DNA of 45,495 nt, taken from IMG/VR virus record IMGVR_UViG_3300029826_000007, positions 1 to 45,495 of that record. One strand, given 5' to 3'. Numbering within the stretch: the stretch's first letter is position 1; the number at the start of each line of letters is the position of its first letter. The DNA comes from a virus. A program made the translations under genes and the position numbers. Under the pieces are notes generated by a model. The model did not search any database. It was not told the origin of the DNA and worked only from the letters and a program-made list of their open reading frames with translations. Below are positions 19,084-26,466 of this stretch, piece by piece.

Positions 19084-19137
19084 TAAAAAGCGGTATGTAA
19101 ACACAGTATTCACAATATTTACCTATAAAATATTAAT

Positions 19138-19184
19138 TAAAACTAAACTACCCAGGATATCTCACCTGGGTAATATTTAGTTTA
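19138..19184 (-). terminator. intrinsic terminator after major capsid gene
   Basis: Minus-strand stem with core ACCCAGG/CCTGGGT extended by TAAACTA/TAGTTTA, followed by TTTTAATTAATATTTT. It lies 12 bases past the capsid gene stop. Confidence 0.8.
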
Positions 19185-19195
19185 TTCAATTATCC

Positions 19196-20506
19196 TTACG
19201 CTAACTTAGCGTGTCGGATGACTGCTACCAGGTTAGGATGGACGAGCCGTAAGGCTAAGTAAGATTTCAAGAAGTAGTCGTATGAGTCTTTCGTCATAGC
19301 TAATTCCTGGAAGGTTACCAGTTTGTCAATCCGTTGACCACGGGAGTCAATCTTACCAACAAATGCAGCACCACGGTTTGGATTCACATCCACCAGGACG
19401 ATCTGCTGTTCACCAGTCAGTAATGGTTTCACTGCGATCAATGAAGAATCACGTGCTCCGGTATCAGAGTAAGACTCAACACTACCATTAACTGTTCCAG
19501 CACTATCGTAGGTTTTAGCAGCGATAATGTCTAACAGTTTGTAGTCTTCAGAATCTTTCTTACGCCAGATCATGTAGAGTTTTGCATTGGCATCAGCGGT
19601 CCATGTCAGGTTAACGGTGTTGTTAGTTGTTTCTGTGGTGTCACCATCAGCGGTTCCTGCAATCTGTTCACCGAACAGAGTTACAGAAGAAATCTGATAG
19701 AGATACACACCATCAGCTAACGACCCACCAGCAGCCTTTGTTCCGGTAACGGCTGGTGAAGTTGAAGTGGAAGCAGGAACAACAAAGTCAGATTCGAGAA
19801 TCGGAGCTTTGCCGTAAGCGTCCATTACAATTTTACCATCGGCTAATTCAGCCTGTGTTAAAGGAAGTTGGACTTTGGTCTGGAGACCGTCAACAATCTG
19901 TTTCATCCGTAAACCCATCATCCACAGTTTCGGGTCATTACGAACCTGACGGAAACCTTGGACTTTGGCTAATGCAGCATCCATGTCATCGAGTGTGATT
20001 TTGTTCCCACCAGCGTCAATGACGTTACCGGGAGCATAAGCAAACACACGTGGGATTATACCGGAAAACTGGTAAGCATCACCAGTGAAACCGATATCGT
20101 TTGCGGTACCAAAAAGTGCGCCATACTCGAAAGTATTAGCCATACCCTCTAAGGAACCTTCCAATTCCAGTGCCAGAGCATCAATGAAGCCCTCATCCAC
20201 TGTTTGTGCAAAACCAGTTACTCCACCCCAGATTCTCTGAATCTTGAGGGAGACGGTTTTACGTACATATGCACCGCTTTGCTGATTAGCAGGAGCAGTT
20301 TCGCCCTCGAACCAAGCAGCAGGGTGGCTAGAACGCACGTTATATTCGTGGGTCTTACCTTCAGCCTGGATAACGTCCATCAACTCCAGAAGTGGTTGCA
20401 GTTTAAGCAATTCTTCGTGAAGGAATGGGTCCAGATCATAAGGTTGCAATGCAGCCCCATCACCGCTGGAAACTAAGGCTTTCTTTAATTCTGTAGAAAT
20501 ACCCAT
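19196..20506 (-). CDS. major capsid protein (HK97-fold, with inserted Ig-like domain)
   Basis: 436 residues. The gene follows an S78-type prohead protease/scaffold gene and is followed by a strong terminator, the normal setting for a capsid protein. Segments such as HEYNVRSSHPAAWFEGETAP, VSLKIQRIWGGVTGFAQTVD and DMDAALAKVQGFRQVRNDPK fit the N-arm, E-loop and P-domain helix of HK97-fold capsids. Residues about 244-355 (ADGVYLYQISSVTLFGEQ, TVNLTWTADANAKLYMIW, ESYSDTGARDSSLIAVK) look like an inserted Ig/fibronectin-like domain that would project from the shell. The C-terminus resumes the capsid core (YDYFLKSYLALRLVHPNLVA). The N-terminal ~20 residues are short, so any cleaved pro-domain must be small. 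Confidence 0.88.
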   Translation of the reverse strand: MGISTELKKALVSSGDGAALQPYDLDPFLHEELLKLQPLLELMDVIQAEGKTHEYNVRSSHPAAWFEGETAPANQQSGAYVRKTVSLKIQRIWGGVTGFAQTVDEGFIDALALELEGSLEGMANTFEYGALFGTANDIGFTGDAYQFSGIIPRVFAYAPGNVIDAGGNKITLDDMDAALAKVQGFRQVRNDPKLWMMGLRMKQIVDGLQTKVQLPLTQAELADGKIVMDAYGKAPILESDFVVPASTSTSPAVTGTKAAGGSLADGVYLYQISSVTLFGEQIAGTADGDTTETTNNTVNLTWTADANAKLYMIWRKKDSEDYKLLDIIAAKTYDSAGTVNGSVESYSDTGARDSSLIAVKPLLTGEQQIVLVDVNPNRGAAFVGKIDSRGQRIDKLVTFQELAMTKDSYDYFLKSYLALRLVHPNLVAVIRHAKLA

Positions 20507-20518
20507 CTTATCCTCTCC

Positions 20519-21757
20519 TTATCGAGCAACCTTGAATTTGTCTAAGAGAGCTTCTCTCAGATTTCCAGGCTGCATGTTTTTATTAATATCTTCTTGTTCA
20601 TCAACCTCTTCCTTTGTAGGGAGGTTTGTTTCTTGAACTGCACCTTTACGGTTAGCAACAGGTCCAAGTTTCTCTAATTCATCTTCGTCTTCCAGGTCTT
20701 TATCAGCTTCTTGCTTACTGTCAGCTTGCTCTTGTACGGGAGCCTCCACTGCAGTCTCTGCTTTTTGGCTTTGCAGACTATTGGTTAACGTGACAAGATT
20801 AGCAGTAATTTGGACTAAGTTTTCGAGTACTTTAGAAAGTCCATCTATAGACTCAATTTCTTTTTCCTCAACAACCTCATCAGCTACTTCACTTTCAGGT
20901 TCCAATTCTTTTACTTCATCTGATTCTGGAATTACTTCCTCATCAGTTTCAGTCATCTTATCTTCGGATACGATTTCTTTTTCCATCTCTGGTTCAACAT
21001 CTTTTTCAATGTCTGCCTCTGCATCCTTATCTTCCTGGACATCTTCCTCTACGGATTCGTCCAATTCTTTAGTCTCTTCAACTACTTCGTCAGTAGGTTC
21101 TGAGACCATTTCATCGGAAGTCTCTAAATCTTTTTCTTCTATAATGTCTTCTGCCTTAGGTTCGACTTCCTGATCTAATTCTTTATCTTTGCCCATTTTA
21201 TTCTCCTGTCCCACGAAAGCATCTAAGCCTTTGGCAACTGCCTCCATACCGTACTCCCGTGCAAATTCCCGTAAAGCTTCTGTTTGTGGAACAGTTTTTA
21301 GTTTGGCATCATAGTTAGCTGGGTGATCAACTAAGGATATCTCAGCTAATTGGTAGTCGTGAATAACCCAACCACCGTCTCTATCAATCTCAATATCATC
21401 AAAATTAATAAGGATTCCAACACTTAGAGCAGTGAGCAATCCACGTTCCACCATGAAAACAGCTTCGGGGTCAATTACTTCAAACTCTACCTCATTCCAA
21501 TCAAGACCATCTGTTGTACCAATTCGAGTAACTTTCCCTACAGGTTTTGGAAGGTGCATTAATCTAATATTCCCCCACTCTCTGTATTTTGGAAGTGCTC
21601 TATCTGTAGCTTCACGGGTTATAATGTCCCCAACTTCGTCTTGCTTGTCAGAAGTAAAATACCCAGTCGTCAATAATGAACCGTCTGGGGTCTTGGTAAA
21701 GTTTTTATCGACCTTACCGTAAATAACCTTTCTTACCATCTGCATATCTTTTGCCAT
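20519..21757 (-). CDS. prohead protease fused to scaffold domain
   Basis: 412 residues. Residues 1-165 carry the HK97 prohead protease (peptidase S78) pattern: LMHLP with His68, and ALSVG with Ser112, followed by ISLVDHPANYDAKL. Residues about 185-310 are extremely acidic (long runs of Glu, Asp, Val), then a helical stretch LENLVQITANLVTLTNSLQS and an acidic tail. The second half has the look of an internal scaffold that is removed as the head matures. The fusion means protease and scaffold enter the procapsid together. AAGGAG precedes the ATG; the stop is 12 bases before the capsid gene. Confidence 0.88.
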   Translation of the reverse strand: MAKDMQMVRKVIYGKVDKNFTKTPDGSLLTTGYFTSDKQDEVGDIITREATDRALPKYREWGNIRLMHLPKPVGKVTRIGTTDGLDWNEVEFEVIDPEAVFMVERGLLTALSVGILINFDDIEIDRDGGWVIHDYQLAEISLVDHPANYDAKLKTVPQTEALREFAREYGMEAVAKGLDAFVGQENKMGKDKELDQEVEPKAEDIIEEKDLETSDEMVSEPTDEVVEETKELDESVEEDVQEDKDAEADIEKDVEPEMEKEIVSEDKMTETDEEVIPESDEVKELEPESEVADEVVEEKEIESIDGLSKVLENLVQITANLVTLTNSLQSQKAETAVEAPVQEQADSKQEADKDLEDEDELEKLGPVANRKGAVQETNLPTKEEVDEQEDINKNMQPGNLREALLDKFKVAR

Positions 21758-21766
21758 AAAATCTCC

Positions 21767-22042
21767 TTAGCGTCCTGCATTGTTAAGTGCAGCTTCACGG
21801 ATTCGTTTAGCCTGTGACTTATTCTTAAAGGCTTTCTTAAATTCCTGTTCAGGAACATCAAGGACCATCTCACAACTAATGGCTTTTATCCCTCCATGAA
21901 ATTCGTAAGGTGCAGCCCATTCACTTCGCCAGTTGTCATACAAACTTTCATTATCTTTTTCTGAAAGATAAGCATCGATTGTAGTGCCCCTAGCAACTGA
22001 TAGACCAGACCGATAACTAACTCTTTCTACTCTCATTGCCAT
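21767..22042 (-). CDS. hypothetical small protein upstream of protease
   Basis: 91 residues, MAMRVERVSYRSGLSVARGT, with an acidic middle and a basic helical C-terminus (FKKAFKNKSQAKRIREAALN). No family recognised. It lies between the zinc-ribbon protein downstream of the portal and the protease/scaffold gene, with GGAGAG as ribosome site and a late-motif copy 18 bases upstream. It starts a transcription unit that continues into protease and capsid genes. Confidence 0.7.
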   Translation of the reverse strand: MAMRVERVSYRSGLSVARGTTIDAYLSEKDNESLYDNWRSEWAAPYEFHGGIKAISCEMVLDVPEQEFKKAFKNKSQAKRIREAALNNAGR

Positions 22043-22059
22043 AGTATTCTCTCCAATAG

Positions 22060-22084
22060 CTTCAAACGTTTATACACGAAAAAG
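22060..22084 (-). promoter_or_regulatory. late-type two-block motif, copy 4
   Basis: Minus strand: CTTTTT, ten bases, CGTTTGAAG, 18 bases ahead of the 91-residue gene that leads the protease-capsid unit. Confidence 0.65.
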
Positions 22085-22098
22085 ACAAAACTTGTACA

Positions 22099-22386
22099 TT
22101 ATTTTGGTTGCTGGTTGTTAACATATCGGCTTAATTCCTGTATCATACTCTTGGCTGAGACTGAAGACACAGCATTAACCAATTGATAAACAGCCCTAAC
22201 AACTGGGTCTGATGTGTAAAACACTTTAACAGAACCACATTCTGGACATGTAATATTTAAGTTTGGTCCGTTCGTCCTAATAAATTTTCCATCAACCTCT
22301 GGTTGTAACTCTCCACCAACCATATGCCCTAACACTTTAGAGCAATCAACACAATACCACTCTGTTTTACTATTTCTTACACCCAT
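22099..22386 (-). CDS. zinc-ribbon protein following portal
   Basis: 95 residues with two Cys pairs: CVDC at about residue 12 and CPEC at about 47, separated by a Gly-rich loop, which is a classic zinc-ribbon layout. The rest is a helical C-terminus (AVYQLVNAVSSVSAKSMIQE). The start codon overlaps the portal stop. Function unknown; one of many small zinc proteins in this genome. Confidence 0.75.
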   Translation of the reverse strand: MGVRNSKTEWYCVDCSKVLGHMVGGELQPEVDGKFIRTNGPNLNITCPECGSVKVFYTSDPVVRAVYQLVNAVSSVSAKSMIQELSRYVNNQQPK

Positions 22387-24029
22387 TAGTAAACCTCCTC
22401 AATAACAGATATTACATCATTGAATATCTTTGCAACATCCTCAATTTCTTTAGCATGCTCTAACTCATGCTGCACCAACTCATTGATATCATCAGGAATA
22501 ACATCAGAGTCAAACTTTCGTAGGCTCTTACCACGTTTCATCCTGTTGGTAACCATAGCTTTCCAGGTCCTTATCTCTTTTAACAAACTATCCCGTGGTG
22601 TTTCATCATGTTGATCACCCCGTGGTGGGTCCTGGTCATCCAGAGTAGGCTCACCAGTTTGACTAGGTGAATCAGGTTCTATCGGATTACCCTCTGGTGG
22701 GGACCCTTGATTATTGCTACCATCGCTTTCGTTGCTGTCACCTGTACCTTTAGGGACGGTGTAGTCATCACCACCATCATCCTCTCTAGGCTCCTTGCCA
22801 AGATCAGCACGTATTTCATTAGCGTTAAGAACGCCCTGTTGTCGGTATCTCATGTGAACGGTAGCTTTTTCAACAGCAGTTAAGAAGTCTGGGTTATGGA
22901 ATTTCAATTCCCAACCACGGATACCAAATTCTCTTAAATGAATTTGCTCATAGAAAGCTAATTCAAATGGTTTAAATAATGGAACCATGGAAGACTCATG
23001 AAATTCTCTACGCATTTCACGTAGGTTTGCTGAGGCAAGGTCTGCTGATAAGCCAAGCTTCGCACCATTAACACCTGCAACAGCTAACTCTTCTTCTCTA
23101 CTCTGCGATCTCGATTCTTGGTAAGGTAATGCAGATGGGTAAGGTCGTAATTCCTTTACATCAAAATCTCCCTGCACAGCTACCATACTTTTACCAGTGT
23201 TACCAGAACCTGAGTGTTTTACCGTAGCCCAGTTAACAAAAGTCTCAAACGATTCATCACTTGTATCTGGTGACAATACATAAACAACCTCTGGAGCATC
23301 TCTGTTTCTCATATACTCCCGGGCTGCTGTCTGTAGATAGATATCGATTGGTAATGTAAATGTAGATAGCGATTCGAAATCTGTGCCACCTAGTGGTGAG
23401 CCCCTCCAATCAGGGTCAGTAATATATACTATATCGTGTGGGTCAGAAAATTCTACTTTGTCTAGCGGATTAGATGATAGATATTGAATAAACGCAACAT
23501 TCCTATCAAAGTTTCCTAACTTGTCTACATTAGGAACAACCAACCCAGGGAGGAAATCTAATCCTAATGGGTTACCTTCTGCATCTCTTAGGATGTGATA
23601 GGCTGCCTGTCCAAAATATCTAAAATATTCTAATCCTATTTTTAATTTATATGCGAATGATTGGAAGTCTTTAATGTTAGTCCAGTCCCGATTATCCATC
23701 ATATAAAAACGCAATAAACGTCTCCTCTGTAGATCGGGAGCGTTTCTTCCATACTCTTCATGTCTTTGTAGCGACCACCATGCCCCAATAGCAGACCTAC
23801 CTATTGTGCTCAGAGAGGCACGTAGGTAACCATGCTGCTGTATAGTATCCATTAAAGTCCAAAATCCCATAAACTGCTGCAGAGTTGTTCCCATAGTCTG
23901 CTTAGTATATGTTGTTCCGTATTGAGTTATCTGGGGTGGACTTCCTGTAATTGGCGCACGTATGACTGCCACCTGTGGTGATTGTTTAGTTGTAATAATT
24001 CCAGGTGACACTGCACTCCTCCTTCTCAA
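22386..24029 (-). CDS. portal protein
   Basis: 547 residues. It has the portal pattern: long helical wing with RASLSTIGRSAIGAWWSLQR, FQSFAYKLKIGLEYFRYFGQ, YHILRDAEGNPLGLDFLPG, DPHDIVYITDPDWRGSPLGG and the conserved tail region with ANEIRADLGKEPRED. The portal dodecamer forms the DNA entry channel and docks the terminase. The C-terminal ~130 residues are Pro/Gly/Asp-rich and then helical, an extension beyond the canonical fold. A terminator and a late-motif copy lie just upstream. Confidence 0.93.
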   Translation of the reverse strand: MRRRSAVSPGIITTKQSPQVAVIRAPITGSPPQITQYGTTYTKQTMGTTLQQFMGFWTLMDTIQQHGYLRASLSTIGRSAIGAWWSLQRHEEYGRNAPDLQRRRLLRFYMMDNRDWTNIKDFQSFAYKLKIGLEYFRYFGQAAYHILRDAEGNPLGLDFLPGLVVPNVDKLGNFDRNVAFIQYLSSNPLDKVEFSDPHDIVYITDPDWRGSPLGGTDFESLSTFTLPIDIYLQTAAREYMRNRDAPEVVYVLSPDTSDESFETFVNWATVKHSGSGNTGKSMVAVQGDFDVKELRPYPSALPYQESRSQSREEELAVAGVNGAKLGLSADLASANLREMRREFHESSMVPLFKPFELAFYEQIHLREFGIRGWELKFHNPDFLTAVEKATVHMRYRQQGVLNANEIRADLGKEPREDDGGDDYTVPKGTGDSNESDGSNNQGSPPEGNPIEPDSPSQTGEPTLDDQDPPRGDQHDETPRDSLLKEIRTWKAMVTNRMKRGKSLRKFDSDVIPDDINELVQHELEHAKEIEDVAKIFNDVISVIEEVY

Positions 24030-24058
24030 GTTTTTCTCAACCGTAATTGTCTCAATTG

Positions 24059-24084
24059 CTACAAACGTTTTGCCTTTTAAAAAG
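24059..24084 (-). promoter_or_regulatory. late-type two-block motif, copy 5
   Basis: Minus strand: CTTTTT, eleven bases, CGTTTGTAG, 30 bases upstream of the portal gene. Its first block also forms part of the T-tract of the preceding terminator. Confidence 0.55.
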
Positions 24085-24113
24085 AAAAAGAGACCGCTGT
24101 TTTAGCGATCTCT
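24079..24113 (-). terminator. intrinsic terminator upstream of portal gene
   Basis: Minus-strand stem AGAGATCGCT / AGCGGTCTCT (10 bp with one U-G pair, loop AAAAC) followed by TTTTTCTTTTT. It separates the exonuclease/zinc gene cluster from the portal unit. Confidence 0.85.
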
Positions 24114-24131
24114 CTTGTACACTTATGGACT

Positions 24132-24488
24132 TTAGTCGTTATAAATGAACGGTCTGCTTGCTCCGCACCCCCTACCGTCTGTTCCACCACAGTGGCGTGA
24201 CTCCTTAGGGTTAACTGTACCACAGTAGCTACACTCCCATTCAATTTCTTTTTTCTTTTTTACTTTAACTTCTTCCATGCTTGCCGTTATACTTACTGGA
24301 CCTGTGGTCTCCAAAGTAATTGTATAACTTTCTATATTATCCCAACCCATCTGGTGTTCTAATGATACAGCAAAAGCATCAACCATCTGAATGGTTCCAT
24401 CAGGGTACTCTAAATAAACCTTCATCCTATCACCAGGAACAGGTACAGGTGCATGACCCATTCTATGTGAGGGGTAAGGAACAGCCAT
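24132..24488 (-). CDS. protein with C-terminal zinc finger (RanBP2-like)
   Basis: 118 residues. The N-terminal half is beta-rich (MKVYLEYPDGTIQMVDAFAV). A Lys-rich linker precedes a Cys-rich end: WECSYCGTVNPKESRHCGG followed by GRGCGASRPF. The pattern W-x-C-x2-C ... C ... C resembles a RanBP2-type or related zinc finger. Function unknown. It overlaps the next gene upstream by one base (ATG within its stop region), so it is co-translated with it. Confidence 0.75.
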   Translation of the reverse strand: MAVPYPSHRMGHAPVPVPGDRMKVYLEYPDGTIQMVDAFAVSLEHQMGWDNIESYTITLETTGPVSITASMEEVKVKKKKEIEWECSYCGTVNPKESRHCGGTDGRGCGASRPFIYND

Positions 24489-24643
24489 TAGTCGTCATCC
24501 TCTGGTAGGGAGTCAAGCAGCATCTGTATCTCTGAAATAAGTGTGTTCATATTAATTCTGCATTCTTCAATAGACACGCTATTATCAGAAAATAAATTCT
24601 GTACTGCCTCTACAGCTTTATCATATAATTCTTCGTTATTCAT
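24488..24643 (-). CDS. hypothetical small acidic protein
   Basis: 51 residues from the ATG at 24643, chosen because GAGGAGGACGAGG precedes it and because it overlaps the exonuclease stop by only a few bases. A longer frame upstream is a shadow of the exonuclease. Sequence is helical: MNNEELYDKAVEAVQNLFSD, ending LLDSLPEDDD. No family recognised. Confidence 0.65.
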   Translation of the reverse strand: MNNEELYDKAVEAVQNLFSDNSVSIEECRINMNTLISEIQMLLDSLPEDDD

Positions 24644-25277
24644 CCTCGTCCTCCTCAACAACTTCATCAACCACTGGCTCACGTTCAGATAAAGCCTCAT
24701 CGTGTAATTCCATAAGCTTCTCATAGTTTCTCTGTACGACCTTTGCACCCTCTAGTGCTTCATGAGGGAATGGTTCCGGTTCAACACCAAGAGATTTAGA
24801 AATATTCTCTCCCGATCTGTATTTAAGAAACTTTGTTTTACCGCTATTAACCATGGAAGAGTACAGATTTCTAACATCGATGATGTCATCAAATGGGTAA
24901 GCAATGAATGCTAATTCAGAACCCATAAATGTTTTAAGAAACTTGGCGTCAAAGTTTGGATTCTGCCCTACTATGGTTGCTTTCTTTTCTTTAATTCCAT
25001 TAGTGTACAAGAAAGCAAGAAACTCATCCCTAACTTCTACAAATGGACGTCCGTGTTCCTGTAAGAATTCCCAGGTTAAACCATTAACCTCTAATGCTTT
25101 TGGTGAAGCTTTAGCCCACTCTTCAGGAGTAGGTAAAATATATGCTTCATATTCGGCATACTTGTCTACTTTATTTCCAACCTTATCAATAACTGCCCCA
25201 ATTGACAAGATAACAGCACCCTCACTGGGTTCAAGACCGCTGGTCTCAAGGTCTATATACAAAATTCTTTTAGCCAT
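24636..25277 (-). CDS. DnaQ-like 3'-5' exonuclease (DEDDh)
   Basis: 213 residues from the ATG at 25277, which overlaps the stop of the upstream zinc gene. Exo I is DLETSG (Asp9, Glu11), Exo II is GQNPNFDAKFL, and Exo III is FPHEALEGAK with the His and Asp/Glu pair of the DEDDh class. The fold acts on single-stranded DNA or RNA ends. The C-terminus is a short acidic tail. Such genes are usually in replication modules; its place between terminase and portal is less usual. It may trim ends or act in recombination. Confidence 0.85.
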   Translation of the reverse strand: MAKRILYIDLETSGLEPSEGAVILSIGAVIDKVGNKVDKYAEYEAYILPTPEEWAKASPKALEVNGLTWEFLQEHGRPFVEVRDEFLAFLYTNGIKEKKATIVGQNPNFDAKFLKTFMGSELAFIAYPFDDIIDVRNLYSSMVNSGKTKFLKYRSGENISKSLGVEPEPFPHEALEGAKVVQRNYEKLMELHDEALSEREPVVDEVVEEDEDE

Positions 25278-25485
25278 TCTTCTCACTCCATTCTTTATAA
25301 CACTGAGGACATGCCATTTTTTCATCATCGTCTATAACAACATAGTCCCATATATCAATTAAGCCATCCCTCCAACTTTCTGGTGGTGCTACTACTGGGT
25401 CTGAGTAAGGTGATACGTTTTCTTGTGTTATCCACATGCTCCCACAAACCTCACAAGTCCACATATTAACTTGTAATATTCCCAT
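25270..25485 (-). CDS. small zinc-ribbon protein
   Basis: 71 residues: CEVC at about residue 10 and CPQC at about 59, with WRDGLIDIWDYVVIDDDEK between. Two CxxC knuckles around 45 residues apart suggest a zinc ribbon with a longer insertion. Starts inside the end of the preceding small gene and ends inside the exonuclease start. Function unknown. Confidence 0.75.
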   Translation of the reverse strand: MGILQVNMWTCEVCGSMWITQENVSPYSDPVVAPPESWRDGLIDIWDYVVIDDDEKMACPQCYKEWSEKNG

Positions 25486-25655
25486 TAACCCTCCGTCTCT
25501 CTGTCAAAACGTTCCATAGCTTCTTTATAGTGACTCCATTCTTTTAACCCAAGGTCTAAAAGTATCTCTATAAATAGCCTATCCTGGAATGCCTCACTCT
25601 TCATCCTTTCATAGTCAGCTTTCTTTAGTGTAACTAATTCTGTTATTTTACTCAT
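25485..25655 (-). CDS. hypothetical 56-residue protein
   Basis: I translated this small frame by hand: MSKITELVTLKKADYERMKS, then helical to RETEG. Its ATG (25655) lies within the end of the upstream gene and its TAA overlaps the next ATG (TAATG), so the four small genes from 25923 to 24636 overlap in a chain. No family recognised; probably a helical cytoplasmic protein. Confidence 0.7.
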   Translation of the reverse strand: MSKITELVTLKKADYERMKSEAFQDRLFIEILLDLGLKEWSHYKEAMERFDRETEG

Positions 25656-25923
25656 CTTTACCTATAAGTGTAACCAGCTTTGCGTCATTCGAAAACAGTA
25701 TTGTTATGTCATACCCTGCCCATCTTTTGGCTACGTCTGCAATGGCATCCTGGGTATCCTTGTCTCCTTCTGGCAAAATTAATATATATTTCTTACTAGG
25801 GTCCAAAGGAATGACCTTCTCACCTAGTAAATCTAATAGCATTTTTCTTATGTCTCCTACAAATTGTTTTAAATATTCTTGAATTATATTCTCAACAATT
25901 GGTTTTAAGTATTCTTTAATCAT
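25648..25923 (-). CDS. hypothetical protein downstream of the non-coding RNA region
   Basis: 91 residues from the ATG at 25923, preferred over the ATG six bases earlier because AGGGAGG is then at a proper seven-base distance. An amphipathic N-terminal helix (IKEYLKPIVENIIQEYLKQF) precedes a small alpha/beta domain (KKYILILPEGDKDTQDAI, YDITILFSNDAKLVTL). No family recognised. It is the first gene after the ~500-base non-coding stretch, which may be its leader. Confidence 0.7.
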   Translation of the reverse strand: MIKEYLKPIVENIIQEYLKQFVGDIRKMLLDLLGEKVIPLDPSKKYILILPEGDKDTQDAIADVAKRWAGYDITILFSNDAKLVTLIGKDE

Positions 25924-25929
25924 AGACAT

Positions 25930-26428
25930 ACCTCCCTATAATATTACTTATTCCGGTTAGAGTTTCTTTTCTTTTAAATCTCTTTTTGATAACTATCTAA
26001 GGAATCTTTTCCGCAAGTACCTATTCCCTCTCAAGACACACTCCCCCCATCCTGCAAGAAAAAAAAATAATTCTTTTCTCACGTAAGTGGGGGGAGCGAA
26101 TAACTTATCCGCTTACAGTAGTTTAATAACCTGCCCAGGTCTCGCTTTACCAGGTACCAGCATACTTTATTTATAACGTCTCATCGGACCTAAAGCTGTT
26201 TTGGTTTCACTACCGCCCCATCGAGCACGGGGTCTATAAAAAATCATGGCTGAAGTAGTAGAGCCTTGCGCCATTCTGGGGACTCTACCTAATGTGTGTA
26301 GAACAGTTTGAAAGGGTGTTCCTGTCCGTCAGCAACTTGTGTAGCCAATGTGTTACCATTGCCCGACCACGATTAGTTTCTATAAAGTGTAATCCGACTG
26401 ACCTAAGATTACAAAATGTGTTATATCA
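25930..26428 (-). ncRNA. candidate structured non-coding RNA or long leader
   Basis: About 500 bases without a credible ORF on either strand. It begins just after the terminase stop with a sigma-70 type promoter and runs to the 25923 gene. Visible pairings on the minus strand include GTAATC/GATTAC near the start, GTAGAG/CTCTAC (26262-26287 region), CCCC/GGGG around 26217-26233, AGCGGAT/ATTCGCT (26095-26113), and an eight-pair CTCCCCCC/GGGGGGAG stem spanning 26041-26096 whose loop carries a T-rich run. No terminator is obvious before the next gene, so it may be a leader or a processed RNA. Family not recognised. Confidence 0.5.
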
Positions 26429-26434
26429 CCAATA

Positions 26435-26462
26435 AGTATACCACTAAAAAACAGCAAGTCAA
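26435..26462 (-). promoter_or_regulatory. sigma-70 type promoter for the non-coding region
   Basis: Minus strand: TTGACT (26462-26457), 16 bases, TATACT (26440-26435). It lies four bases past the terminase stop codon, with expected start near 26428. It matches the promoters ahead of ssb and the GH25 leader in its TATACTTA box. Confidence 0.75.
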
Positions 26463-26466
26463 ATAA

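Noticed and set aside
20781-21173. Ser/Thr-rich plus-strand ORF opposite the protease/scaffold gene
   Set aside because: It is the complement of the Glu/Asp-rich scaffold region, so its composition is a by-product.
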